Positions 1-5,175 of a stretch of DNA of 5,175 bases are shown piece after piece. Under the pieces are notes generated by a model. The model made no database searches, was not told the origin of the DNA, and was given only the letters and a program-made list of their open reading frames with translations. The stretch's first letter is position 1. Each line of letters begins with the position of its first letter. The position numbers were made by a program, and so were the translations under genes. The stretch is from contig DOCI01000170.1 in assembly GCA_003503535.1 (NCBI GenBank), forward strand, positions 660 through 5,834, written 5' to 3'. Source of the DNA: Planctomycetaceae bacterium. Its GTDB lineage: Bacteria > Planctomycetota > Planctomycetia > Planctomycetales > Planctomycetaceae.

Positions 1-2
1 TC

Positions 3-53
3 ACCACGCCCATCACTTCGTTCCGGGACGTGCCACCCAATCCTGTTCCATAA
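3..53 (+). CDS. Possible C-terminal end of an upstream gene (partial)
   Basis: The third forward frame is open from the window edge to a TAA at 51-53 and would encode ...[16 protein letters not shown], a proline-rich tail. The stop lies 28 bases before the ruvA start, a spacing normal for co-directional genes, and most of its codons end in C or G. The other two forward frames are also open across this stretch (one ends in a TGA at 83-85 overlapping the TTG start of ruvA), so the choice of frame is weak. The fragment is too short to identify; it could equally be non-coding. Confidence 0.3.
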   Translation, partial: TTPITSFRDVPPNPVP

Positions 54-69
54 TATTTATAGAGTACTC

Positions 70-74
70 AGGAG
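70..74 (+). promoter_or_regulatory. Shine-Dalgarno site that fixes the TTG start of ruvA
   Basis: AGGAG lies 7 bases before the TTG at 82. No ATG or GTG at a RuvA-like N-terminus competes with it, and translation from this TTG gives the expected RuvA opening (MIASIRG, compare MIGRLRG in E. coli). Together these make the non-ATG start convincing, even though the frame stays open upstream to the window edge. Confidence 0.8.
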
Positions 75-81
75 TTTATTT

Positions 82-708
82 TTGATCGCATCGATACGAG
101 GCCCACTCAAGTCACTCGAAGGAACATCAGCTTATATTCAGGCCGGGCCGTTTTTGCTGGAAGTTTACATCCCCGATTTTGTCCGGCGGCAATTGCAGGG
201 AAAAATCGGTCAGGAAGTCGAACTGCTCACGATGGCCTATCTGGATGGCAATCCCCAAAAGGGAGGCCGGATGACGCCGCGTGTCATCGGCTTTATGACC
301 GAAGCCGAGCGGACTTTTTTTGAACTGATCTGTTCCGTCGATGGACTGGGCATCAAAAAAGCACTGGCCGCAATTGTTCGGCCTGTCCGCGAAGTCGCTT
401 ACGCAATTGAACAGCAGGACACAAAAACACTCAGCACATTACCGGGCATCGGACCGGCAGTCGCCGAGCGAATCGTTGCTAAATTGCGACGGAAGATGAC
501 CCGCTTCGCCTTGATGGTCGATCGAACTTCCGACGCAGCCGATGCTCCTTATCGCGATATGATGTCCGAAACCTTTGAAGCCTTGATCGCATTAGGTCAT
601 ACTCATGATGACGCACGCAACAAAATCGACAGCGTGGAATCCTCCGGGAAGAAGTACAAATCTGTTGAAGATGTCCTCAGTGCGATCTATCAGCAGGAAT
701 ATAAATAA
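82..708 (+). CDS. ruvA: Holliday junction branch-migration protein RuvA (divergent)
   Basis: RuvA forms tetramers that bind Holliday junctions and load the RuvB motor for branch migration in recombinational repair in the cytoplasm. The 208-residue protein has the normal RuvA length and all three domains. An N-terminal OB fold (about 1-71) opens MIASIRGPL and closes with VIGF. Two helix-hairpin-helix motifs follow, with hairpins GLG at 88-90 and PGIG at 121-124; the second reads [16 protein letters not shown] against E. coli LPGIGKKTAERLIVEM. A short linker (about 145-158) leads to a C-terminal RuvB-binding domain (about 160-205, [16 protein letters not shown]). Oddly, the loop that carries the acidic pin in E. 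coli (Glu55/Asp56) is here about seven residues longer and mostly basic (residues 53-69), with a single Asp. The start is TTG. Neither ruvB nor ruvC is visible in the window. The family assignment is firm; the effect of the changed loop is inference. Confidence 0.92.
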   Translation: MIASIRGPLKSLEGTSAYIQAGPFLLEVYIPDFVRRQLQGKIGQEVELLTMAYLDGNPQKGGRMTPRVIGFMTEAERTFFELICSVDGLGIKKALAAIVRPVREVAYAIEQQDTKTLSTLPGIGPAVAERIVAKLRRKMTRFALMVDRTSDAADAPYRDMMSETFEALIALGHTHDDARNKIDSVESSGKKYKSVEDVLSAIYQQEYK

Positions 709-750
709 CCATTCAGGCAAATCTTGCCAAATTAATTTAGAGCCAACATC

Positions 751-1752
751 ATGTCAGACAAAGTTCGCTGGGGAATTCTCAGCACTGCTATAATTGGAAC
801 CAAACAAGTCATTCCGGCGATGCAGAAAGCCGTGAATTGTGAGATTGCGGCGATCTGTTCCCGGAGTTTGGAAAATGCTCAGTCAACTGCAGATGAGTTG
901 GGCATCGACAAAGCGTATGATTCCTACGATGAGTTGTTAGCAGATTCTGAGATTGACGCGATTTATAATCCGCTGCCGAACCACATGCATGTCGACTGGT
1001 CGATCGCTGCTCTGAAAGCCGGTAAGCATGTGCTGTGTGAGAAACCACTCGGGTTGACTGCAGCCGACGCACAACGGCTCGTCGATGAAGCCGCTCAACA
1101 TCCCGAGCTGAAGGTGATGGAAGCGTTCATGTATCGCCATCATCCGCAATGGCAGAAAGCGAAAGAGATTGTCGATTCAGGAACACTCGGTCAGCTCTGT
1201 ACGATTGATTGCACATTTTCGTACTTCAATCGTGATGGCGGCAATATTCGCAATCAGAAAGATCTCGGCGGTGGCTCTCTAATGGACATCGGCTGCTATC
1301 CGATTTCTCTCTCCCGATTTATTTTTGGATCAGAGCCGAATCGAGTTCTGGGGAGTATCGACATTGATCCCGATTTCCAGATTGATCGCCTCGCTTCCGT
1401 TGTCATGGAATTCCCGGCTGGTACTTCGACATTCACCTGCTCAACACAAATGGTCCCCTATCAGCGAGTCAACATTTTCGGAACAGAAGGGCGATTCGAA
1501 ATTGAAATCCCGTTCAATGCTCCAATCGATCGCCCCTGCAAAGCCTGGCTGCAAACAGCTTCTGGAATTGAAACACTCGAATTCCCTGTGTGCAGTCAGT
1601 ACACAATTCAGGGGGAACTGTTTGCCAATGCGATTTTGAATAACGGACCAGTGCCGACGCCACTCAGCGATGCGATCGCCAACATGAAAACGATTGAAGC
1701 GATCTTCGCCAGTGCGGAACAGAATTCCTGGGTTTCGTTGTCGCGAAGATAA
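751..1752 (+). CDS. Gfo/Idh/MocA family NAD(P)-dependent oxidoreductase
   Basis: This is a cytoplasmic dehydrogenase or reductase, probably acting on a sugar or sugar derivative. The 333 residues match the family's usual length. The N-terminal Rossmann domain (about 5-125) opens with the dinucleotide-binding stretch WGILSTAIIG (7-16). CSRS (36-39) at the end of the second strand suggests NADP(H) preference, an inference. The family signature EKP is at 97-99 (HVLCEKPLGLTAADAQ). The C-terminal alpha/beta domain carries EAFMYRHHPQ (124-133) and GGGSLMDIGCYP (173-184), where Tyr183 sits at the catalytic position that many relatives fill with His. This Tyr, with the Lys of EKP, resembles the glucose-fructose oxidoreductase, dihydrodiol dehydrogenase and xylose dehydrogenase branch. 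No signal peptide is seen, unlike many planctomycete paralogues. The ATG has only a weak SD (TAGAG at 738-742). It lies 42 bases after ruvA and may be read through from it. The exact substrate cannot be told. Confidence 0.9.
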   Translation: MSDKVRWGILSTAIIGTKQVIPAMQKAVNCEIAAICSRSLENAQSTADELGIDKAYDSYDELLADSEIDAIYNPLPNHMHVDWSIAALKAGKHVLCEKPLGLTAADAQRLVDEAAQHPELKVMEAFMYRHHPQWQKAKEIVDSGTLGQLCTIDCTFSYFNRDGGNIRNQKDLGGGSLMDIGCYPISLSRFIFGSEPNRVLGSIDIDPDFQIDRLASVVMEFPAGTSTFTCSTQMVPYQRVNIFGTEGRFEIEIPFNAPIDRPCKAWLQTASGIETLEFPVCSQYTIQGELFANAILNNGPVPTPLSDAIANMKTIEAIFASAEQNSWVSLSRR

Positions 1753-1760
1753 ATACAAAT

Positions 1761-1786
1761 CGTCCCCAAGGAGGACCTTGAGAACG
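1761..1786. repeat. REP-like hairpin in the convergent gap; possible terminator of the minus-strand gene
   Basis: Arms 1761-1771 and 1776-1786 flank a four-base loop (AGGA on the plus strand). Read as minus-strand RNA all 11 positions pair, nine as Watson-Crick and two as G-U wobbles. Read as plus-strand RNA the same two positions become A-C mismatches. On the minus strand the stem is followed by ATTTGTATTTATC, moderately U-rich, so it could end transcripts of the exported propeller-esterase, whose stop codon lies about 108 bases before it. It begins 8 bases after the oxidoreductase stop codon. From memory, its form (CGTT..CAAG..CTTGG..ACG) resembles short palindromes scattered in planctomycete intergenic regions. 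That is a recollection, not a search result, and no second copy is in this window. Confidence 0.55.
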
Positions 1787-1806
1787 AGTAACCCGGAATA
1801 AGTGGA

Positions 1807-1829
1807 TAGCAGAGATCCTGGCTTTGCTG
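1807..1829. other. Second weak stem-loop in the convergent gap
   Basis: AGCAGAG (1808-1814) can pair with CTTTGCT (1822-1828) around a seven-base loop, with one G-U wobble in plus-strand RNA; T1807 and G1829 may add another wobble. No T-run follows on either strand, so it is not a standard intrinsic terminator. It may be the second module of one repeat element with the hairpin at 1761-1786. The stem is short enough to be chance. Confidence 0.25.
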
Positions 1830-1893
1830 CGCTCCCAGCTAACCATCGTCGATGAACACATTCGCTTGCGTTTCGTGCTTATATCATCTGGAC

Positions 1894-3621
1894 TCAATTT
1901 AATTGAGCTTTGAGAAATTTGTCGACGTCTTCAACAACTTGATCGAACCAGGGGAGTTGGTTCCAGCAGCCATGTTTGGCGTTGGGGTAAATAATCAGGT
2001 CGGTTGTCACGCCGACGTCTTTCAGTTTTTCACGAGCGGGTTGATTTCGTGGAGGATTATCGAGTTCGCCCGTAATGAAGAGGATGGGAGAATCTCCTGC
2101 AGAGATTTGCTCGTAGGCATCGGCCAGACGATACAGATCCATTCCTTCATCAACACTTTTTCCGATCCACTGATTCGAATAGAAATCTGGATTTTTGCGA
2201 GAAGTCTCTGCGACAGAGCCTGTCAGTATCTGGAGTGGACCAGCCATCACGACAGCCGCCTGCAGTTTCGAGGATTGATCCTGCCAGCCCCCTGTGCCCT
2301 GAAGTTCCGGGTTGTCGGAACCGGTTGCCATCAAGCCGACCAGATGTCCGCCAGCTGAACCGCCGACGGCAGTGATCTGCTGGGGATTGGCATGATACTC
2401 TTTGGCGTGTGCTCGCAAGTAGCGGACGGCAGCATTGCAATCATGAATTCCAGCCGGGAATTTCGCTTCTCCCGCGAGACGATATTCAATCGCCATGGTG
2501 GTATAACCTCGTTTCGCCAGGGCAATTGCCAGAGCGCGGAATTTGGTCTTATCGCCTTTGACCCAGCCACCGCCATGAACCACAACAATGGCTGGATTTT
2601 GATCCCGCTTTGTGGTTGTAGGGACAAACAGATCGGCCAGCAGTTTTCGCGAGCCGTATTCGGCATAAACAACATTGCGATGAGCTTCAATGTCTGCGGG
2701 GATTTCAGTGCTCGGGCGATTCTGATTCGAAGTTTGTTTTTGAGTCGGTTCGAGCGAGCGGCCGGAGACATTCATCTTTTGTCGATACAAACCTCCAAAG
2801 CCTGTGATATACAGCGACTGCATTTCGTTATCACCGAATGTGCAGTTAATGGGGCGCGTCGGTGTAGGAAACTTTTCGATCAGTTCGCCAGCAGGATTCC
2901 AGATACAGACATCGCTTGCTCCACAGCAGTAGACATTACCCGCTCGATCGGTACACATGCCATCGGCTCCTTTTTCGGGGCCATCATCCATCGTGGCAAA
3001 CAATTTCCCTTCTCCGACCTGACCTGGCTGTTTGACGGGATACGACCAGACCTGCTTGTCTGCATAAGCCGAGACATACAGCGTTGCTTCATCGGGAGAA
3101 AGGATGATGCCGTTCGGAGCAGATAAATTTGCGACCACTTTGGAATCCTGGGTTTCAGGATCGATATAGCGGACTTCGCCGGGGCCGGTTAGTGTGTAAT
3201 AGATGCCTCCCTGCATGTCGACGACAAGGTCGTTCGGTTTTTGAGCTGGCCTGGCTTCTTTGTCGTGCTGATAGATTGTTTTGAGTTTGTTATCCTCTAA
3301 CACTGCAATGCGACTGTTGCCGTTATCCGAAACGTACAACCTGCCATGATTATAAAACGTTGCGCTGATGCGGACATCGGTCAGAATCGGTTTGGACCAG
3401 CGATTGGCTTTTGTCGACAACAGGTTGAGTTGGCTCCCCTTGACGTCGGGAACGTAAAGTCCCCCCTGATCGTTCCAGGAGGGACCATCGGCAAGTCCGA
3501 AGTCGTCTCGAATGAGTTCCAGTTCGGAAGAATGATCGACCACCGGTTCTGCGGCAGAGAGAATTGCGGAACTGCAAAGGGCAAAAAAGCCGAGCAGGGT
3601 CAAAGAAAGCCAACTTTTCAT
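1894..3621 (-). CDS. Exported SMP-30/gluconolactonase-like propeller fused to a BD-FAE-type alpha/beta hydrolase
   Basis: This 575-residue protein joins two enzyme folds. Residues 1-24 form a signal peptide (Lys2, hydrophobic core, then LSAA before Glu25), so it is exported; no lipobox is seen. Residues about 35-285 look like an SMP-30 beta-propeller: LADGPSW (43-49), KPNDLVVD (128-135), APNGIILSPDEATLYVS (168-184) and GADGMCTD (218-225). These place Asp45, Asn130, Asn170 and Asp220 near metal-ligand positions, with Asp where the family's first ligand is usually Glu. A Gln/Ser/Thr-rich linker (about 286-312) leads to the hydrolase (about 315-573). That domain has the oxyanion motif HGGGW (349-353), nucleophile Ser422 in GGSAGG, and probable acid Asp521 and base His550 (NAKHG), an intact esterase triad. 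The natural substrate may be a plant or algal carbohydrate ester or lactone; this is inference. The gene reads divergently from the DUF1990 gene and convergently with the oxidoreductase. The family calls are strong, the function open. Confidence 0.9.
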   Translation of the reverse strand: MKSWLSLTLLGFFALCSSAILSAAEPVVDHSSELELIRDDFGLADGPSWNDQGGLYVPDVKGSQLNLLSTKANRWSKPILTDVRISATFYNHGRLYVSDNGNSRIAVLEDNKLKTIYQHDKEARPAQKPNDLVVDMQGGIYYTLTGPGEVRYIDPETQDSKVVANLSAPNGIILSPDEATLYVSAYADKQVWSYPVKQPGQVGEGKLFATMDDGPEKGADGMCTDRAGNVYCCGASDVCIWNPAGELIEKFPTPTRPINCTFGDNEMQSLYITGFGGLYRQKMNVSGRSLEPTQKQTSNQNRPSTEIPADIEAHRNVVYAEYGSRKLLADLFVPTTTKRDQNPAIVVVHGGGWVKGDKTKFRALAIALAKRGYTTMAIEYRLAGEAKFPAGIHDCNAAVRYLRAHAKEYHANPQQITAVGGSAGGHLVGLMATGSDNPELQGTGGWQDQSSKLQAAVVMAGPLQILTGSVAETSRKNPDFYSNQWIGKSVDEGMDLYRLADAYEQISAGDSPILFITGELDNPPRNQPAREKLKDVGVTTDLIIYPNAKHGCWNQLPWFDQVVEDVDKFLKAQLN

Positions 3622-3627
3622 AGCAGA

Positions 3628-3632
3628 TCCTT
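3628..3632 (-). promoter_or_regulatory. Ribosome binding site of the propeller-esterase gene
   Basis: On the minus strand AAGGA is followed by six bases (TCTGCT) and the ATG at 3621-3619. This supports that start, which also places the signal peptide directly at the N-terminus. Confidence 0.7.
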
Positions 3633-3665
3633 ACAGTGGGAGTTTCATCCGGTCGATTGAATTCA

Positions 3666-3696
3666 GATGATCGACATTGTGTCATCAGCGATCATC
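3666..3696. promoter_or_regulatory. Perfect dyad in a divergent intergenic region, candidate operator
   Basis: GATGATCG (3666-3673) and CGATCATC (3689-3696) are exact reverse complements separated by 15 bases, so the arm centres lie 23 bases apart, about two helical turns. A direct repeat TCATCA occurs at 3682-3687 and 3692-3697 with a 10-base period. The site is 45 bases upstream of the minus gene start and 54 bases upstream of the plus gene start, where a regulator of one or both promoters could bind. No convincing -35/-10 pair was found for either direction, and no regulator gene is in the window. Confidence 0.35.
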
Positions 3697-3739
3697 AATG
3701 TAACTTGGCTTATCTGTTGTCGCAATGTTGTAGGCATTC

Positions 3740-3744
3740 AGGAG
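3740..3744 (+). promoter_or_regulatory. Shine-Dalgarno site that fixes the start of the DUF1990 gene
   Basis: AGGAG lies 5 bases before the ATG at 3750. The same frame has an ATG further upstream (3636), but the 38 extra residues are Cys- and His-rich, unlike the family, and would cover most of the divergent promoter region. An ATG at 3759 would give a 14-base spacing. The site therefore favours 3750. Confidence 0.75.
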
Positions 3745-3749
3745 TTCTT

Positions 3750-4370
3750 ATGGCGATCATGTCGTTCCAGAAACCTGCTGCAGATTCTCTTTCCGGTTTT
3801 CTGAATGGGCAGAAAGAGTTGGAATTCACCTACCCGGAAGTTGGTGCGACTGGGCTTGAGTTGCCGCAGGGGTATGTTATCGATCAGAAGCGGATTGAGT
3901 TAGGCACGGGCTCAAGAGTTTTCGAGAAAGCAAAGCAGGCATTGGAACAATGGGAGCAGTTTCAACTCGGTTGGGTGGAAACGTGGCCACGAGATGTTCC
4001 GATTCAAGCGGGAGGTATCGTGGCGATCATTGCGAAGTCATTTGGATGCTGGTGGTTGAATTCGTGCCGGATTGTTTATTGCCTTGATAAGCAGAATACC
4101 GATGAGCAGAATACCGATCAGCGGGAAACCGTCACAAGATTCGGATTCGCCTATGGCACCTTGCCGGGACATCTCGAATGCGGGGAAGAACGATTCCTGA
4201 TTGAATGGAATCGGCAAACGGATATTGTAACCTATGATATTCTCGCCTTCTCGAAACCGGGGCACCTGCTGACACGGTTGGGTTATCCGTTTGCTCGGAG
4301 AAATCAAAAACGATTTGCCAGAGAGTCAGCAGACCGTATGCTGAAGGTTGTGAATAACGATAAGGAATGA
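3750..4370 (+). CDS. DUF1990 (UPF0548) family protein
   Basis: The product is a 206-residue soluble protein of the DUF1990 family, found in bacteria and plants (Arabidopsis has a UPF0548 member), with no established biochemical function. The sequence follows the family along its length: MSFQKP near the start, an F-T-Y-x-E-V-G-A-T segment (26-34), LGTGSRVFEKAKQALEQW (51-68), RFGFAYGTLPGHLECGEERF (130-149), and LAFSKPGHLLTRLGYPFAR (165-183) with QKRFAR (186-191) at the C-terminus. No signal peptide or membrane segment is seen. Between the core strands a ten-residue duplication (115-124) enlarges a loop. The start at 3750 is set by the SD sequence. It is divergent from the propeller-esterase and 31 bases before the DUF2459 gene, with which it may share a transcript. 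Assignment to the family is confident; no function should be inferred from it. Confidence 0.88.
   Translation: MAIMSFQKPAADSLSGFLNGQKELEFTYPEVGATGLELPQGYVIDQKRIELGTGSRVFEKAKQALEQWEQFQLGWVETWPRDVPIQAGGIVAIIAKSFGCWWLNSCRIVYCLDKQNTDEQNTDQRETVTRFGFAYGTLPGHLECGEERFLIEWNRQTDIVTYDILAFSKPGHLLTRLGYPFARRNQKRFARESADRMLKVVNNDKE
4090..4118 (+). repeat. 15-base in-frame tandem duplication in the DUF1990 gene
   Basis: The 14-base word AGCAGAATACCGAT occurs at 4090-4103 and 4105-4118, giving a 15-base period; a partial third copy (AGC) begins at 4120. In protein it encodes QNTDE then QNTDQ (residues 115-124). Since the period is a multiple of three the frame is kept. The arrangement looks like replication slippage in a tolerant surface loop. 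Confidence 0.85.
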
Positions 4371-4401
4371 TCACTTCCTGATAGAATGAAATGAATCATT
4401 A

Positions 4402-5130
4402 ATGAAAACGCCTGAATCTCCACCCATCCCGGAAAAGCTGCCTCCGAAAAAAAGTCGGTGGTTTTTTCGTTGGCTGAAGCGGAGTCTAATGGTTTTTCTG
4501 GCTTTGATCGGGAGTTATTTTCTGACCATTCTAATCGGCCTGCTGCCTGCAAATTCCGACTTTGAAGAGTCGCCCGACGGGATCGAAATTTTCATTACTT
4601 CAAATGGAGTTCATGCGGATGTCGTGATGCCGATTGAGACGGAGATCATCAATTGGCGCGAGTCATTTGTGGGAGCCTCGTTTCCTCAAAATACGGATTG
4701 GGCAACTCATGTCGCGGTTGGTTGGGGAGATAAAGGGTTTTATGTGGAGACTCCCACCTGGGCGGACTTGAAAGTTTCAACCGCGTTTCGAGCCTTGTTC
4801 ACTCCCTCACCCTGTTGCCTGCACGTGGTGATGCAGAATCAACCGAAGACAGGAGAAAATGTTCGGGCGGTGAAGATTTCAGAGGCACAATACCGCAAAA
4901 TGGTCGAGACCATTCAAGCCTGTTTTCTCCTTCAGAAGGAGAATATTGCATCAATTTCTGACTCAAGTTATGGCAAATACGATACGTTTTACGAAGCACT
5001 TGGCAATTATCATTGCCTGAACACCTGCAATTCCTGGGTTGGCTGGGTGATGCGGGAATCGGGTATTAAAGCCCCTCTGTTGACTCCTTTGCCTAAGTCG
5101 GTGTTCCTGTATCTCCCTGCATCTGAATAG
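4402..5130 (+). CDS. DUF2459 (TIGR02117-like) membrane-anchored protein
   Basis: This 242-residue protein has a basic, proline-rich cytoplasmic start, a single membrane segment (about 27-49, after KKSRWFFRWLKR) and a domain probably on the outer face of the membrane. The domain matches the DUF2459 pattern: ITSNGVHADVVMP (65-77), a Trp-Arg pair (85-86), VGWGDKGFYVETPTWADLK (106-124), TAFRALF (127-133), HVV (141-143), FYEALGNY (196-203) and NTCNSWVGW (207-215), with LLTPLP near the end. TIGR02117 was named for genes found near urease clusters; no urease gene is visible here. The family has no proven activity. His71 and Cys209 are the most enzyme-like conserved residues and recall permuted papain-like (NlpC/P60-type) folds, which is inference only. 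The ATG has no recognisable SD sequence; the leader is AT-rich and lies 31 bases after the DUF1990 stop, so coupling or read-through is plausible. Confidence 0.85.
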   Translation: MKTPESPPIPEKLPPKKSRWFFRWLKRSLMVFLALIGSYFLTILIGLLPANSDFEESPDGIEIFITSNGVHADVVMPIETEIINWRESFVGASFPQNTDWATHVAVGWGDKGFYVETPTWADLKVSTAFRALFTPSPCCLHVVMQNQPKTGENVRAVKISEAQYRKMVETIQACFLLQKENIASISDSSYGKYDTFYEALGNYHCLNTCNSWVGWVMRESGIKAPLLTPLPKSVFLYLPASE

Positions 5131-5135
5131 GAGAT

Positions 5136-5153
5136 CGATCAATTTAATTGTCG
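5136..5153. terminator. Weak AT-rich inverted repeat after the DUF2459 gene
   Basis: CGA..CAA (5136-5142, with T5139 unpaired) can pair with TTG..TCG (5148-5153) around the loop TTTAA (5143-5147). It lies 5 bases after the stop codon and is followed by AAATTAGACC. A second short inverted repeat, CCATTT..AAATGG, ends exactly at the window edge (5162-5175). Either could belong to a terminator region, but the stems are short and there is no clear T-run, so this is a weak call. Confidence 0.22.
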
Positions 5154-5175
5154 AAATTAGACCATTTTCAAATGG

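Noticed and set aside
716..738. Short stem GGCAA..TTGCC followed by AAATTAATTT after ruvA
   Set aside because: The stem is five base pairs with a three-base loop and the following AT-rich stretch is not a T-run, so it is too weak to call a terminator.
1664..1897. Minus-strand reading frame across the oxidoreductase end and the convergent gap
   Set aside because: It lies antisense to conserved oxidoreductase sequence and then runs through the hairpin-rich gap. The translation is low in hydrophobic core residues and has no family resemblance.
1893..1907. Inverted repeat CTCAATT-T-AATTGAG over the stop codon of the propeller-esterase gene, with a related TCAATTTAATTG at 5139-5150
   Set aside because: The shared word is AT-rich and self-complementary, and two occurrences within 5 kb may be chance. 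The stem has no usable loop unless it is shortened to five pairs.
2392..3126. Long plus-strand reading frame (244 codons) inside the propeller-esterase gene
   Set aside because: It is entirely antisense to a gene whose minus-strand product shows propeller and esterase motifs with a full catalytic triad; its own translation shows no recognisable domain.
3677..3706. Possible plus-strand promoter TTGTGT...TAACTT upstream of the DUF1990 gene
   Set aside because: Both hexamers are poor matches to consensus with an 18-base spacer, and promoter rules for this lineage are uncertain.
3636..3749. N-terminal extension of the DUF1990 protein from the ATG at 3636
   Set aside because: No SD sequence precedes it, the 38 residues are unlike the family N-terminus, and an AGGAG correctly placed before 3750 gives the usual MSFQKP-type start.

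Overview
The window is a gene-dense stretch of bacterial chromosome, roughly 50% GC by eye, with no rRNA, tRNA, CRISPR array or insertion sequence that I can see. The gene repertoire suggests the Planctomycetota: a divergent RuvA, a Gfo/Idh/MocA oxidoreductase, a secreted SMP-30 propeller fused to a BD-FAE-type esterase, and single genes of unknown function that are not arranged in tight operons. That assignment is an inference from gene style, not from a marker gene.

Layout. Bases 1-53 may carry the last codons of an upstream gene. ruvA (82-708, +) starts at TTG behind a good Shine-Dalgarno (SD) sequence. After 42 bases comes a Gfo/Idh/MocA oxidoreductase (751-1752, +). The 141-base convergent gap 1753-1893 holds a REP-like 26-base hairpin and a second, weaker stem. 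A 575-residue exported two-domain protein (1894-3621, -) reads towards it. The divergent gap 3622-3749 contains a perfect 8+8 base dyad that may be an operator. Rightwards lie a DUF1990 (UPF0548) gene (3750-4370, +), with a small in-frame tandem duplication, and 31 bases later a DUF2459 (TIGR02117-like) membrane-anchored protein (4402-5130, +). The last 45 bases hold only short AT-rich inverted repeats.

How the genes fit together. No single pathway links them. RuvA works in Holliday-junction branch migration. The oxidoreductase and the exported propeller-esterase both suit carbohydrate or carbohydrate-ester metabolism, a common planctomycete theme, but they converge and so are not one operon. 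DUF1990 and DUF2459 may be co-transcribed; both lack an established biochemical role.

Nothing here amounts to a clear new multi-gene system. The best leads are the RuvA whose acidic-pin loop is lengthened and made basic, the propeller-esterase fusion, the REP-like element, the divergent-promoter dyad, and a DUF2459 protein with a His...Cys pair that could be catalytic.
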